Part shown: in pieces, positions 1-6,005 of the stretch
Layout of the letters: each line of letters starts with the position of its first letter
Numbering within the stretch: position 1 is the first letter of the stretch
Source: Candidatus Adlerbacteria bacterium RIFCSPHIGHO2_02_FULL_54_18
GTDB taxonomy: Bacteria; Patescibacteriota; Minisyncoccia; Phycocordibacterales; SBAW01
NCBI GenBank assembly: GCA_001775445.1
Contig: MEWV01000022.1
Location: 1-14,291, forward strand
DNA length: 14,291 bases
Reading direction: 5' to 3'
The notes under the pieces: model-generated
Databases searched by the model: none
The model's input: the letters and a program-made list of their open reading frames with translations, nothing else
What the model was told of the DNA's origin: nothing
Translations under genes and position numbers: made by a program

Positions 1-141
1 TGGAACCAGGGGCTGCATCCCCGAACCGGTAAAGAGTGTCGTGGGGTCGTTCTCCGGCACAAGCGGCGCGCTCGGGAGTATCGCGTGCCCGTGCGCCTTA
101 AAAAACTCCAAATATTTCGCCCGCACTTCATTCGGATCCAT
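1..141 (-). CDS. alaS: Alanyl-tRNA synthetase, N-terminal fragment (runs off the window)
   Basis: Reading the minus strand from the ATG at 139-141 gives 47 codons open to the window edge. They begin MDPNEVRAKYLEFF and continue through LVPENDPTTLFTGSGMQPLVP-like residues. This is the conserved start of class II AlaRS: the bacterial pattern is a short helix with FLxFFxxxGH, then SSSLVPxNDPTLLFTxAGM. The enzyme charges tRNA-Ala with alanine in the cytoplasm. Only motif 1 and the start of the catalytic core are inside the window. The ATG has no clear Shine-Dalgarno sequence, and an AT-rich stretch lies directly upstream. It is divergent from the M13 peptidase gene, with 36 bp between the two starts. 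The identity is secure; completeness of the rest cannot be judged. Confidence 0.93.
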   Translation of the reverse strand, partial: MDPNEVRAKYLEFFKAHGHAILPSAPLVPENDPTTLFTGSGMQPLVP

Positions 142-177
142 TGTATATAAAATTACAGTAAAAACACTTAATTTGCT
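142..177. promoter_or_regulatory. Short divergent promoter region between alaS and the M13 peptidase
   Basis: These 36 bp are almost all A/T, while both flanking genes are rich in G/C. The + strand has TATAAA at 146-151, about 26 nt before the peptidase ATG. The minus strand has TATATA at 149-144, just before the alaS ATG. No convincing -35 hexamer is seen for either direction and neither gene has a Shine-Dalgarno sequence. The role is inferred from position and composition only. Confidence 0.35.
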
Positions 178-2169
178 ATGATGCAGATTCATATGGCACA
201 CGGGGATAACAAAACATATTGGGGGTTTGATACAAGAGCTATTGACCGCTCGGTGCGGGCGCAGGATGATTTTTATGCCTACGCCAACGGGGGCTGGCTC
301 AAAAAAACAAAGATTCCGCCCTCCGAGTCGCGCTGGGGCTCTTTTACTATCCTGCGCTACAAGACCGAGGAACAGCTGCGGCAACTGCTACGTGGCCTTG
401 CACGCACGCACAGGCACAAGCGCGGTAGCGAGGAGCAGTTGGTGTCCGACGCCTACCTCTCGGCGGCCAACCTGCGGCGTCGCAACGCACTGGGACTAAA
501 GCCGCTTGAGCCGCTGCTTGAGCGCGTGCGCACAGTGTCATCTCTTGAAGATTTGCTCGCGGTCGTGACGGGCTTCCATGCGCGGGGTATTTCATCACTC
601 TGGGGCACGCTGGTCGACCAGGACAGTAAGGACAGCTCGCGCTACGCTCTCCATTTGTGGCAGGGCGGCCTCTCCCTCCCCGAACGCGACTACTACCTGC
701 TCAACAAGCCGGAACAGCGGCGCGTGCGCGCGGCGTTTGTGTTGCATATTGAGCGGCTGCTTCGGCTCGCCAAGTATTCTGCGCAAGAAATAAAGCGTGC
801 ACAGCGCGTGGTGATGAAGGTGGAGACCCTGCTCGCACACGTCTCAATGAGCAAGGAGGACGTCCGCGAACCGGAAAAGACCTACAATAAAATGAGCGTC
901 ACCCGCCTTGCCCGCACTGCTCCCGCCGTGCCGTGGGAGCTCTATTTTGAGGTGACAGGGGTAAAGGTCAAAAGTGTTATCGTTGGACAACCAAAGTTTT
1001 TTGCCGCACTGTCGCGCATGCTCACCACTGTTCCGCTTGAGGAGTGGAAGACCTATATGGAGTGGCACCTCATAAACGGTTCCTCCTCAACACTCTCCGA
1101 GCCGTTTATTAAGGCCGGCTTCGAATTTTATGGTCGCACGCTGACTGGTACACAGCAGATGCGCTCGCCGTGGCGGCGAGCGCTTGGCGCCACAAACGGC
1201 CTTGTCGGCGAGGCGTTGGGTATGCTCTACATAAAAAAGTTTTTCCCTAAAAAATCAAAACAGGTTATGGACGCGCTAGTAAGCGACCTTTTTTTGGTAT
1301 ACGCCGAGCGCATCAAAGGGCTCGACTGGATGTCGCCCGCCACCAAGAACAAAGCGCTTCTCAAGCTCCGCTCAATGAGCCGTAAAATAGGATACCCAAC
1401 GCAGTGGAAGGGCTACAAAGGTCTAGATATAGACCCAGGCGACTTCTTCGGCAACGTTCTGCGCTCAAGCGAGTATGAACACAAGCGCGAGATGAAAAAA
1501 TTGCGCGGCCCCGTAGACCGCACGGAGTGGTTTATGTATCCGCAGACGGTCAATGCGTACTTTAGCCCCACCTTAAACGAGATTGTCTTCCCCGCCGCCA
1601 TACTGCAGTGGCCGTTCTTCGATCCCGCCGCTGATATGGCGGTCAACTATGCCGGCATTGGCTCGGTCATCGGGCATGAGATAACCCACGGCTTCGATGA
1701 CAAGGGCTCAAAGTTTAATGAAAAGGGAAATCTAAAAAATTGGTGGACTCCCCGCGACCGCGCGCGGTTTGAGCGCAAGGCAAACGTATTGGTGCGGCAG
1801 ACGAACAAAGTGGAGGTGGAGCCCGGCGTGTTTATAAACGGCGAGCTTACGCTGGGCGAGAATATCGCCGACTTGGGCGGGCTCATTATTGCTTATGAGG
1901 CCTATCAAAAATATCTCCGCGCGCATGGTCGCAAGAGTATCGAAGGACTCTCCCCCGAACAGCGGTTCTTCCTCGGCTTTGCCCAAATGGAGCGTGAGCA
2001 GACGCGCCCAGAGTATAAAAAACTTGCCGCGCTCACCGACCCGCATTCCCACGCTTCGTGGCGCATCAACTGCCCTGTCTCTAATTTTGCCCCGTTTTAC
2101 GATGCCTTTGGTCTTACACCAAAAGACACACTCTATCGCTCTCCCTCCTCCCGCGCCAATATCTGGTAG
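178..2169 (+). CDS. M13 family (neprilysin/PepO-like) zinc metallopeptidase
   Basis: This 663-residue protein is a gluzincin endopeptidase that cleaves oligopeptides. The zinc site is visible: HEITH at residues 500-504 (two His ligands plus the catalytic Glu), then GENIADLGG with the third ligand E561 and D565. The NAYFSPTLNEIVFPAAILQ stretch before it and the CPVSNFAPFYDAFG stretch near the end are M13 hallmarks, and the chain ends in the usual short aromatic tail (IW). The N-terminal half (from about residue 25, DDFYAYANGGWL) matches the M13 N-terminal domain. Length is normal for the family. No signal peptide or membrane helix is present, so it looks cytosolic, like lactic acid bacterial PepO and unlike animal neprilysin. 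Met codons at 178, 181 and 193 are all possible starts and none has a Shine-Dalgarno sequence. It is a single gene on its strand, divergent from alaS and convergent with ung. Confidence 0.93.
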   Translation: MMQIHMAHGDNKTYWGFDTRAIDRSVRAQDDFYAYANGGWLKKTKIPPSESRWGSFTILRYKTEEQLRQLLRGLARTHRHKRGSEEQLVSDAYLSAANLRRRNALGLKPLEPLLERVRTVSSLEDLLAVVTGFHARGISSLWGTLVDQDSKDSSRYALHLWQGGLSLPERDYYLLNKPEQRRVRAAFVLHIERLLRLAKYSAQEIKRAQRVVMKVETLLAHVSMSKEDVREPEKTYNKMSVTRLARTAPAVPWELYFEVTGVKVKSVIVGQPKFFAALSRMLTTVPLEEWKTYMEWHLINGSSSTLSEPFIKAGFEFYGRTLTGTQQMRSPWRRALGATNGLVGEALGMLYIKKFFPKKSKQVMDALVSDLFLVYAERIKGLDWMSPATKNKALLKLRSMSRKIGYPTQWKGYKGLDIDPGDFFGNVLRSSEYEHKREMKKLRGPVDRTEWFMYPQTVNAYFSPTLNEIVFPAAILQWPFFDPAADMAVNYAGIGSVIGHEITHGFDDKGSKFNEKGNLKNWWTPRDRARFERKANVLVRQTNKVEVEPGVFINGELTLGENIADLGGLIIAYEAYQKYLRAHGRKSIEGLSPEQRFFLGFAQMEREQTRPEYKKLAALTDPHSHASWRINCPVSNFAPFYDAFGLTPKDTLYRSPSSRANIW

Positions 2170-2192
2170 TTTGACACGCTTTTTGCAAGCAA

Positions 2193-2867
2193 CTAGAGCC
2201 ACTCAATCGGAGTGTGGCCGGTTTTTTTTAGATAATCGTTGGTTTTGCTGAACGGCTTGGAGCCGAAGAAGCCGCTGTGGGCCGAAAAAGGCGACGGGTG
2301 CGGCGACTCGATGACCAAATGCTTGGAGCGGTCTATGTGCGCGCCTTTTTGTTTGGCATAGTTTCCCCAGAGGACAAAAACCACCTGCTCGCGCTCGCGC
2401 GAGAGCGCCGCTATTGCCGCGTCGGTCAGCTCCTCCCACCCCTTGCCTTGGTGCGAGCCGGCCGCTCCGGCGCGCACGGTAAGAGTCGCGTTGAGCAGAA
2501 GCACCCCTTGCTTTGCCCAGCGTTCAAGATCGCCTGTTTTTAGCACGGTTCGATCATGCTCACCCACATCGCTTTCTAGTTCTTTATATATATTTTGCAG
2601 CGAGGGCGGAAGGGCAACCCTCTCTCCCACCGCAAAACAAAGTCCATTGGCCTGGCCTGCGCCATGGTAGGGGTCTTGGCCGAGTATTACGACCTTAACC
2701 TTGTCGAAAGGCGTAAGATCAAACGCGCGAAAAATGTTTTTAGGGGCGGGATATACCGCCGTGTTTTTATACTCGTTTTTTACAAACTCTGTAAGTGCTA
2801 TAAAATAATCCTTCCCAAACTCCTCCCCCAACGCCTGTCTCCAGCTGTGGTCAATCCGCACTTCCAT
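2193..2867 (-). CDS. ung: Uracil-DNA glycosylase, family 1
   Basis: This 224-residue enzyme removes uracil from DNA, starting base excision repair. Family 1 UDG motifs are all present: GQDPYH at residues 63-68 (Asp65 activates water, Tyr67 excludes thymine), the GVLLLNATLTVR strand at 121-132, and the HPSPFSAHSGF loop at 190-200 (catalytic His and the DNA-intercalating loop). Length matches E. coli Ung (about 229). The start ATG has TAGGA about 7 nt upstream, and CCTGT/ACAGG arms at 2868-2883 could form a small 5-bp hairpin right before it, probably by chance. It is the last gene of the minus-strand array, 49 nt after the MGMT gene, which suggests joint expression of two repair functions. Its 3' end converges on the M13 gene with a 23-bp gap. 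Confidence 0.97.
   Translation of the reverse strand: MEVRIDHSWRQALGEEFGKDYFIALTEFVKNEYKNTAVYPAPKNIFRAFDLTPFDKVKVVILGQDPYHGAGQANGLCFAVGERVALPPSLQNIYKELESDVGEHDRTVLKTGDLERWAKQGVLLLNATLTVRAGAAGSHQGKGWEELTDAAIAALSREREQVVFVLWGNYAKQKGAHIDRSKHLVIESPHPSPFSAHSGFFGSKPFSKTNDYLKKTGHTPIEWL
2198..2229 (+). terminator. Probable Rho-independent terminator of the M13 peptidase, inside the ung 3' end
   Basis: GCCACTC at 2198-2204 can pair with GAG and TGGC at 2210-2212 and 2215-2218 (a two-base bulge remains), or as a simple 5-bp CACTC/GAGTG stem. It is followed by GG and then eight T at 2222-2229. It lies 29 nt after the peptidase stop codon and inside the last codons of ung on the other strand. The T-run also encodes the KK pair of UDG, so the structure may be partly coincidental. 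No matching terminator was seen for the minus-strand transcript. Confidence 0.5.
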
Positions 2868-2916
2868 CCTGTCATCCTACAGGAGAGCGATATGCTGCTG
2901 CAAGATTGCAGAATTT

Positions 2917-3210
2917 TTATTTCCGGTAGGCCTCTTCGAGCAGAAGCTCTATTTTTCTGCTCGGGCCGCCACGATTGTAGTCGCCCACCTTCCCGTCGCT
3001 GCGGATGACGCGGTGACACGGGATTTTAGGGTCAAAATTTTTAGACATCAGCGTGCCCACCGCACGCGCCGCGCGCGAGTTGCCCGCCTTTTTTGCAACT
3101 TGTTTGTAGCTCATTGTGCGCCCGCGAGGAATCCGCGCCACCACAGCGTATACTTTTTTAGAAAAGGGTATCGTTTTTTGGCTTTTCATATCCTTGGTTG
3201 TGGGCGGCAA
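2917..3210 (-). CDS. MGMT-family DNA alkyltransferase, DNA-binding domain only, with active-site Cys
   Basis: The 97-residue product is the C-terminal alkyltransferase domain alone. A helix-turn-helix (MSYKQVAKKAGNSRAARAVG, about residues 33-52) holds the family's Arg finger region. It is followed by IPCHRVIRSDGKVGDYNRGG with the acceptor Cys at 65. Family proteins of this type transfer alkyl groups from O6-alkylguanine to that Cys. The Cys is kept, so it is not a classic ATL protein (which has Trp there), but it lacks the N-terminal RNase-H-like domain of Ogt/Ada. It may repair directly or flag lesions. The start is taken as TTG (3208-3210) because GGAGG lies 5 nt upstream, the best ribosome-binding site in the window. 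The in-frame ATG at 3189 has AAGGA only 1 nt away. With the TTG start it overlaps the end of the upstream nuclease gene by 53 nt. Confidence 0.88.
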   Translation of the reverse strand: MPPTTKDMKSQKTIPFSKKVYAVVARIPRGRTMSYKQVAKKAGNSRAARAVGTLMSKNFDPKIPCHRVIRSDGKVGDYNRGGPSRKIELLLEEAYRK

Positions 3211-3961
3211 GAGCTCCTCCAGCGGCCTCGCGATAGCGGCAGTAGTCGCAGTCGGGGGAGGCCGCAGGTATCTCGGCGCTGTCGCCGCATTTTTTTAGTG
3301 CCGCAAGCGTTCCTTCGACCCAGTCGGTCGAGCCCTTGTAGGCAATGAGTGTCACCTCAAACTCCAGTGTGGCGTCGAAGGCCTTTTTGTCCTTTCTTGC
3401 GTTGGCGTAAACCCAGTAGCCGGTGTCAGACACGGTAAACCCTTTTTGTCGCAGGAGCCATTGGTATATCTCCATCTGGCGCTTATAACCATCGTGCCAC
3501 TCTTCGTCGAGGGACTCTATCTTGCCGTCCTTGCTCGTTGATTTATAGTCCACCACGATAAGTTCGCCCTTCGGGTTGACCCACACGTCGTCTACCGCGC
3601 CAGCAATGGTCAAGCCCGTCGGAGTATGTTTGCACTCTATGCCTTTAAAATTCTCCCGCCACACATCTATCTCGGGGTGTGCAAATGGCACTGCATCCAC
3701 CCCGTACTGCGTGTGTATCGGGTGCTTGGTCCCGTTTACACGATGGACGTCAAACTCTTTTTTGAGCAGAAAGTCCACCGCAGAATTGAGATTAAAGGGA
3801 AATCCGGGCGGCCGTGCTACACCAAGCTTGTTGTCGACATAAAAGCAACGCGCGCACTCCAAAAACAGCGCTATTTTACTGCGCGAGAGACGCCATTTTG
3901 AACCGCCGTAATTCCAGTCCGGTTTACGGTTGGGCTTATAGTATTGGCTCATATGAGCCAA
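3158..3961 (-). CDS. RecB/Cas4-like PD-(D/E)XK nuclease with paired cysteines
   Basis: This 267-residue protein is a likely DNA nuclease of the RecB/Cas4/AddB type. An N-terminal LSRSKIALFLECARCFYV segment (residues 25-42) matches the family's opening helix with its Cys (C36, C39). The catalytic core is GAVDDVWVN (121-129) followed by ELIVVDYKST (133-142), giving D124/D125, D138 and K140. QMEIYQWLL (162-170) is the QxxxY motif of RecB-type nucleases. A C-terminal CDYC pair (C238, C241) could join C36/C39 to bind Fe-S or Zn, but the exact Cas4 spacing of three C-terminal Cys is not seen. No helicase partner, cas gene or CRISPR array is in the window. The start is either TTG 3961 or ATG 3952; both lie in a perfect palindrome and neither has a clear Shine-Dalgarno. 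It overlaps the MGMT gene by 53 nt. The substrate is unknown. Confidence 0.85.
   Translation of the reverse strand: MAHMSQYYKPNRKPDWNYGGSKWRLSRSKIALFLECARCFYVDNKLGVARPPGFPFNLNSAVDFLLKKEFDVHRVNGTKHPIHTQYGVDAVPFAHPEIDVWRENFKGIECKHTPTGLTIAGAVDDVWVNPKGELIVVDYKSTSKDGKIESLDEEWHDGYKRQMEIYQWLLRQKGFTVSDTGYWVYANARKDKKAFDATLEFEVTLIAYKGSTDWVEGTLAALKKCGDSAEIPAASPDCDYCRYREAAGGALAAHNQGYEKPKNDTLF
3214..3220 (-). promoter_or_regulatory. Strong Shine-Dalgarno sequence for the MGMT-type gene
   Basis: GGAGGAG on the minus strand lies just upstream of the TTG at 3210-3208, with GGAGG five bases from it. It sits inside the coding sequence of the preceding nuclease gene. It decides the TTG start over the downstream ATG. 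Most other genes in this window have no such site, so it stands out. Confidence 0.6.
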
Positions 3962-3962
3962 T
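3943..3962. promoter_or_regulatory. Perfect 20-bp palindrome on the nuclease start codons (possible operator or hairpin)
   Basis: ATTGGCTCATATGAGCCAAT reads the same on both strands with no mismatch or spacer. It covers both the TTG (3961) and ATG (3952) candidate starts of the RecB/Cas4-like gene. A second, small inverted repeat (GCGCA-TT-TGCGC, 3967-3978) lies a few bases upstream, so most of the 25-nt gap after the previous stop codon is symmetrical sequence. A dimeric repressor operator or a translation-blocking hairpin are both possible. No T-run follows, so it is not a terminator. Confidence 0.45.
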
Positions 3963-3986
3963 GGTAGCGCATTTGCGCCGCGAGGA

Positions 3987-4664
3987 CTACTTAACCTCGA
4001 AGGGGACCCACATTACCTTTCCGTTTTCGGCGAGGTAAGCGTCGTCTTTGAGGGAGAATTTCCTATCGCCATTGTCCTGCTGCTTAACCGCCAGGTAGCT
4101 CTTGCCGGAGACGGTTGAGCGCAAAAGTTCTACGGTGCCGCTCGGCTGTCCGGGGAAGAAGAGCGCCGCACCGAGCGCGTTGCCCGGCGTACCGTCCTTG
4201 TCCTCATACACGACAATCCATGTCGGCACCGCGACAATGGCGCTTTCTATCGCAACCGAGTCCCCCGGCCTCTGTGGGCTCATTATGCTCAAAGATGCAC
4301 TCGATCCTATTGTAGGCAGGGTGTTTGTATCAACGCCGAGGGCACCCACTGCTGTGATATTCTTGTCGTTTGTATTGCTCGTATCTGTTGTTGTTTTCTC
4401 CGACGTAGTGTTGGTAGCTACCGGCGCATACAGAGTAGAATATCCCCATGCGGCGAGCACGCCGGCCAAAATTCCTATACCGATCATACCCGCATACTTT
4501 GCACCACCCCCGCCCTTCGGGGTGGGTGGCATTATTGCGGTTATAGGCGCGTGTGCAGACACCGGAGCGGGTGTTGGTTGTTTCGGTGCTTGAGCCCCCG
4601 ATGCCGGCGTCGACCACGACAACCCTTGCTGCTTGTTTTGTCCCTCTCCTTTCATTTCTTGCAT
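3987..4664 (-). CDS. Single-pass membrane protein with Pro-rich inner tail and DUF7282-like outer domain
   Basis: The 225-residue protein has a Gln/Pro-rich, low-complexity N-terminal tail (about 1-56), one hydrophobic helix (about 57-79, YAGMIGIGILAGVLAAWGYS), a Thr/Ser/Asn-rich linker (80-125), and a compact C-terminal domain (about 134-225). The last domain has the pattern of short beta strands seen in DUF7282-type surface domains: a WIVVYEDKDGTPGNALG segment, an aliphatic/Ser-rich middle and a closing DDAYLAENGKVMWVPFEV. That match is from memory and moderate. Orientation with the tail inside and the domain outside is inferred from the helix and linker. The function is unknown. ATG at 4664 has no Shine-Dalgarno; the in-frame ATG at 4655 is an alternative. 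It lies between two nuclease genes, 57 nt after the ATP-cone gene and 25 nt before the RecB/Cas4-like gene. Confidence 0.78.
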   Translation of the reverse strand: MQEMKGEGQNKQQGLSWSTPASGAQAPKQPTPAPVSAHAPITAIMPPTPKGGGGAKYAGMIGIGILAGVLAAWGYSTLYAPVATNTTSEKTTTDTSNTNDKNITAVGALGVDTNTLPTIGSSASLSIMSPQRPGDSVAIESAIVAVPTWIVVYEDKDGTPGNALGAALFFPGQPSGTVELLRSTVSGKSYLAVKQQDNGDRKFSLKDDAYLAENGKVMWVPFEVK

Positions 4665-4721
4665 ACGGTTGTGCTGTAATTAAATGACTTTGTATAAAAT
4701 GTGCCCCTCCCGCGAACACCC

Positions 4722-5534
4722 CTATTCTATATGCTTCACAGGGACACACAAGGAGCCCACTTCCTCAAGAACTCGATCAGCTTTTGAGCCGCCGAGTCCT
4801 GCCACCGCCAGTGCCTGAGTATCTTTAGTGAGATCACTACAAAGAACTTTTTTTTGGCTCAACAAAGCCATTTTTTCACGCCTACTCAGCGTGGTGAGTG
4901 CAGTAATAGGGTACAGTCCAACCGCATCTATCCTCTGCTGGAGCGTTTTTCCATTCGGTTCCTCCCAACTTAGGAGTTCGAGGCCAACACACGCGGCATA
5001 CTCAACTGCCTTGCTCGTAAATTTTGTATTAGTGACCACAAGCCCCTTGCAGTCGCCTAGATCATCAATACGCGCTTTGACATAGAGCACGGTTTTAAGG
5101 TCGGTTTTAAATCCCGCCGCGTTGTGGAACTTTGCTTCAACGCACGTGGTGACACCGTCTTTCTTGAGTACCACGTCCACCTCATGTTCAACGCATGCGC
5201 CCTGCATAATCTGGTCGATTTTTGCCGTAAATCCTTCTGCACGAAATAGCTCCGCCATATATGCCTCAAACGGAAAGCCGGAGGGTCCGAACTCAAGCAG
5301 TGCGCGCTTCAACGAGTAGCGCGCCGCAGCTCCCCTCCTCACTTCGCGCAAGCGGGCAAAGGCATGCCGATAAATTTCCTGTGTGGTAACACCCCGATAG
5401 AGTGTGTGCTCAATTTGTGCTGTTATGTCGCGGGCAGTGCCATGTTCGGCTCCTGCGCGCACCAAAGAAGCAACAAGTTTTTCCGGATTAAACGCTTCTG
5501 TGGTGCCGTCGGCCTTGGTAACCTCGACCGCCAT
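4722..5534 (-). CDS. ATP-cone domain fused to restriction-endonuclease-like (Mrr-type) nuclease
   Basis: This 270-residue protein has two recognisable parts. Residues about 3-80 look like an ATP-cone, the (d)ATP-binding domain of class I and III ribonucleotide reductases and NrdR: VTKADGTTEAFNPEKLVASL, then TLYRGVTTQEIYRHAFARL and a basic helix. Residues about 88-190 look like a PD-(D/E)XK nuclease of the Mrr type: FEAYMAELFRAEGF, HEVDVVL (D120) and CVEAKFHN (E133, K135). The last 60 residues are helical, with an AGLGGSKADRVLEEVGSL stretch that may be a helix-hairpin-helix-like element. The inference is a nuclease whose activity is set by bound nucleotide. No methylase partner is nearby. The ATG is 2 nt after the stop codon of the upstream gene (TAA AA ATG), suggesting translational coupling. 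The fold assignment is fairly sure; the role is not. Confidence 0.85.
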   Translation of the reverse strand: MAVEVTKADGTTEAFNPEKLVASLVRAGAEHGTARDITAQIEHTLYRGVTTQEIYRHAFARLREVRRGAAARYSLKRALLEFGPSGFPFEAYMAELFRAEGFTAKIDQIMQGACVEHEVDVVLKKDGVTTCVEAKFHNAAGFKTDLKTVLYVKARIDDLGDCKGLVVTNTKFTSKAVEYAACVGLELLSWEEPNGKTLQQRIDAVGLYPITALTTLSRREKMALLSQKKVLCSDLTKDTQALAVAGLGGSKADRVLEEVGSLCVPVKHIE

Positions 5535-5536
5535 TT

Positions 5537-5971
5537 TTAATTGCTCTTTTGTTCCGTAAGCGTAAAAGGAATTTCCTTGCCGTTAAGCGTGACAGAGGCG
5601 AGACGCACTGTCACTGCAGCAGCCGGAGTAAAGGAGAGTATAAAGGGCTGCTCTATCAGCGAAGTGTCGGTGCAAGATGGATCTGTGGTGATAACCCTAA
5701 GAACCAAGGTCAAGTTGATAGGAGTGCCGCCCGTGCTTGTAATCCCCGAAGCGAGGGTGTTGCACGACGGTATATCAAAAGAACCGGAGTAGGTATGTCC
5801 CGCGCCAGCGACTACTTCCGTTACTGTGAGTTTTTCTGGCGGCGTGTATGCCACCTCGACGGGGACGATAACTGCGTTATTATTCCGGACGCTAAAATAA
5901 TACACCACACCCGCAAGCACTATCAAAACAACAAGGAGGCCAACAACAGGTACAAGATAGTTGGACCGCAT
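5537..5971 (-). CDS. Small membrane-anchored exported protein of unknown function
   Basis: Starting at ATG 5971 gives 144 residues: MRSN, then a strong signal-anchor helix (YLVPVVGLLVVLIVLAGVVYY) and an exported domain of about 120 residues rich in Thr, Val and Ser. That domain has two Cys (DIPSCNTL and DPSCTD) that could form a disulfide. I do not recognise the family. A longer reading from GTG at 6019 would add 16 residues and overlap the end of mnmA by 14 nt. The ATG is preferred because it puts a basic residue directly before the helix, but neither start has a good Shine-Dalgarno. The opposite strand has a slightly longer open frame over the same region, which is Arg/Cys/His-rich and looks like a shadow. 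The neighbours are mnmA upstream and the ATP-cone nuclease 2 nt downstream. Confidence 0.7.
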   Translation of the reverse strand: MRSNYLVPVVGLLVVLIVLAGVVYYFSVRNNNAVIVPVEVAYTPPEKLTVTEVVAGAGHTYSGSFDIPSCNTLASGITSTGGTPINLTLVLRVITTDPSCTDTSLIEQPFILSFTPAAAVTVRLASVTLNGKEIPFTLTEQKSN

Positions 5972-6005
5972 ACTCACAGTATATATTACAGACCTCGTAC
6001 TCGGT

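Noticed and set aside
1732..2202. A 156-codon open frame on the minus strand under the M13 gene
   Set aside because: It covers the HExxH and third-ligand region of a clear M13 peptidase and has no recognisable motifs, so it is an antisense shadow.
2868..2916. Small inverted repeats (CTGCA/TGCAG and CCTGT/ACAGG) in the gap between the MGMT gene and ung
   Set aside because: Stems of 5 bp without T-runs are expected by chance, so neither a terminator nor a regulatory hairpin is supported.
3158..3961. Reading the Cas4-like nuclease as part of a CRISPR-Cas system
   Set aside because: No repeat array and no other cas gene is present, and the Cys pattern differs from Cas4. RecB-type nucleases of this size occur alone in many genomes.
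3952..3975. A seven-codon upstream frame (ATG CGC TAC ... TGA) whose stop overlaps the ATG at 3952 of the RecB/Cas4-like gene
   Set aside because: It could act as a leader peptide, but it has no ribosome site and such short frames are common by chance. The palindrome explains the sequence better.
4102..4593. A 163-codon + strand open frame with hydrophobic stretches, opposite the DUF7282-like gene
   Set aside because: The hydrophobic stretch mirrors the real helix on the other strand. It has no ribosome site and lies against the direction of the array.
4848..4855. Run of eight A in the coding strand of the ATP-cone nuclease gene, followed on the + strand by a small hairpin and six T
   Set aside because: The reading frame is intact through the run and the hairpin is only 5 bp, so neither programmed slippage nor an antisense terminator is supported.
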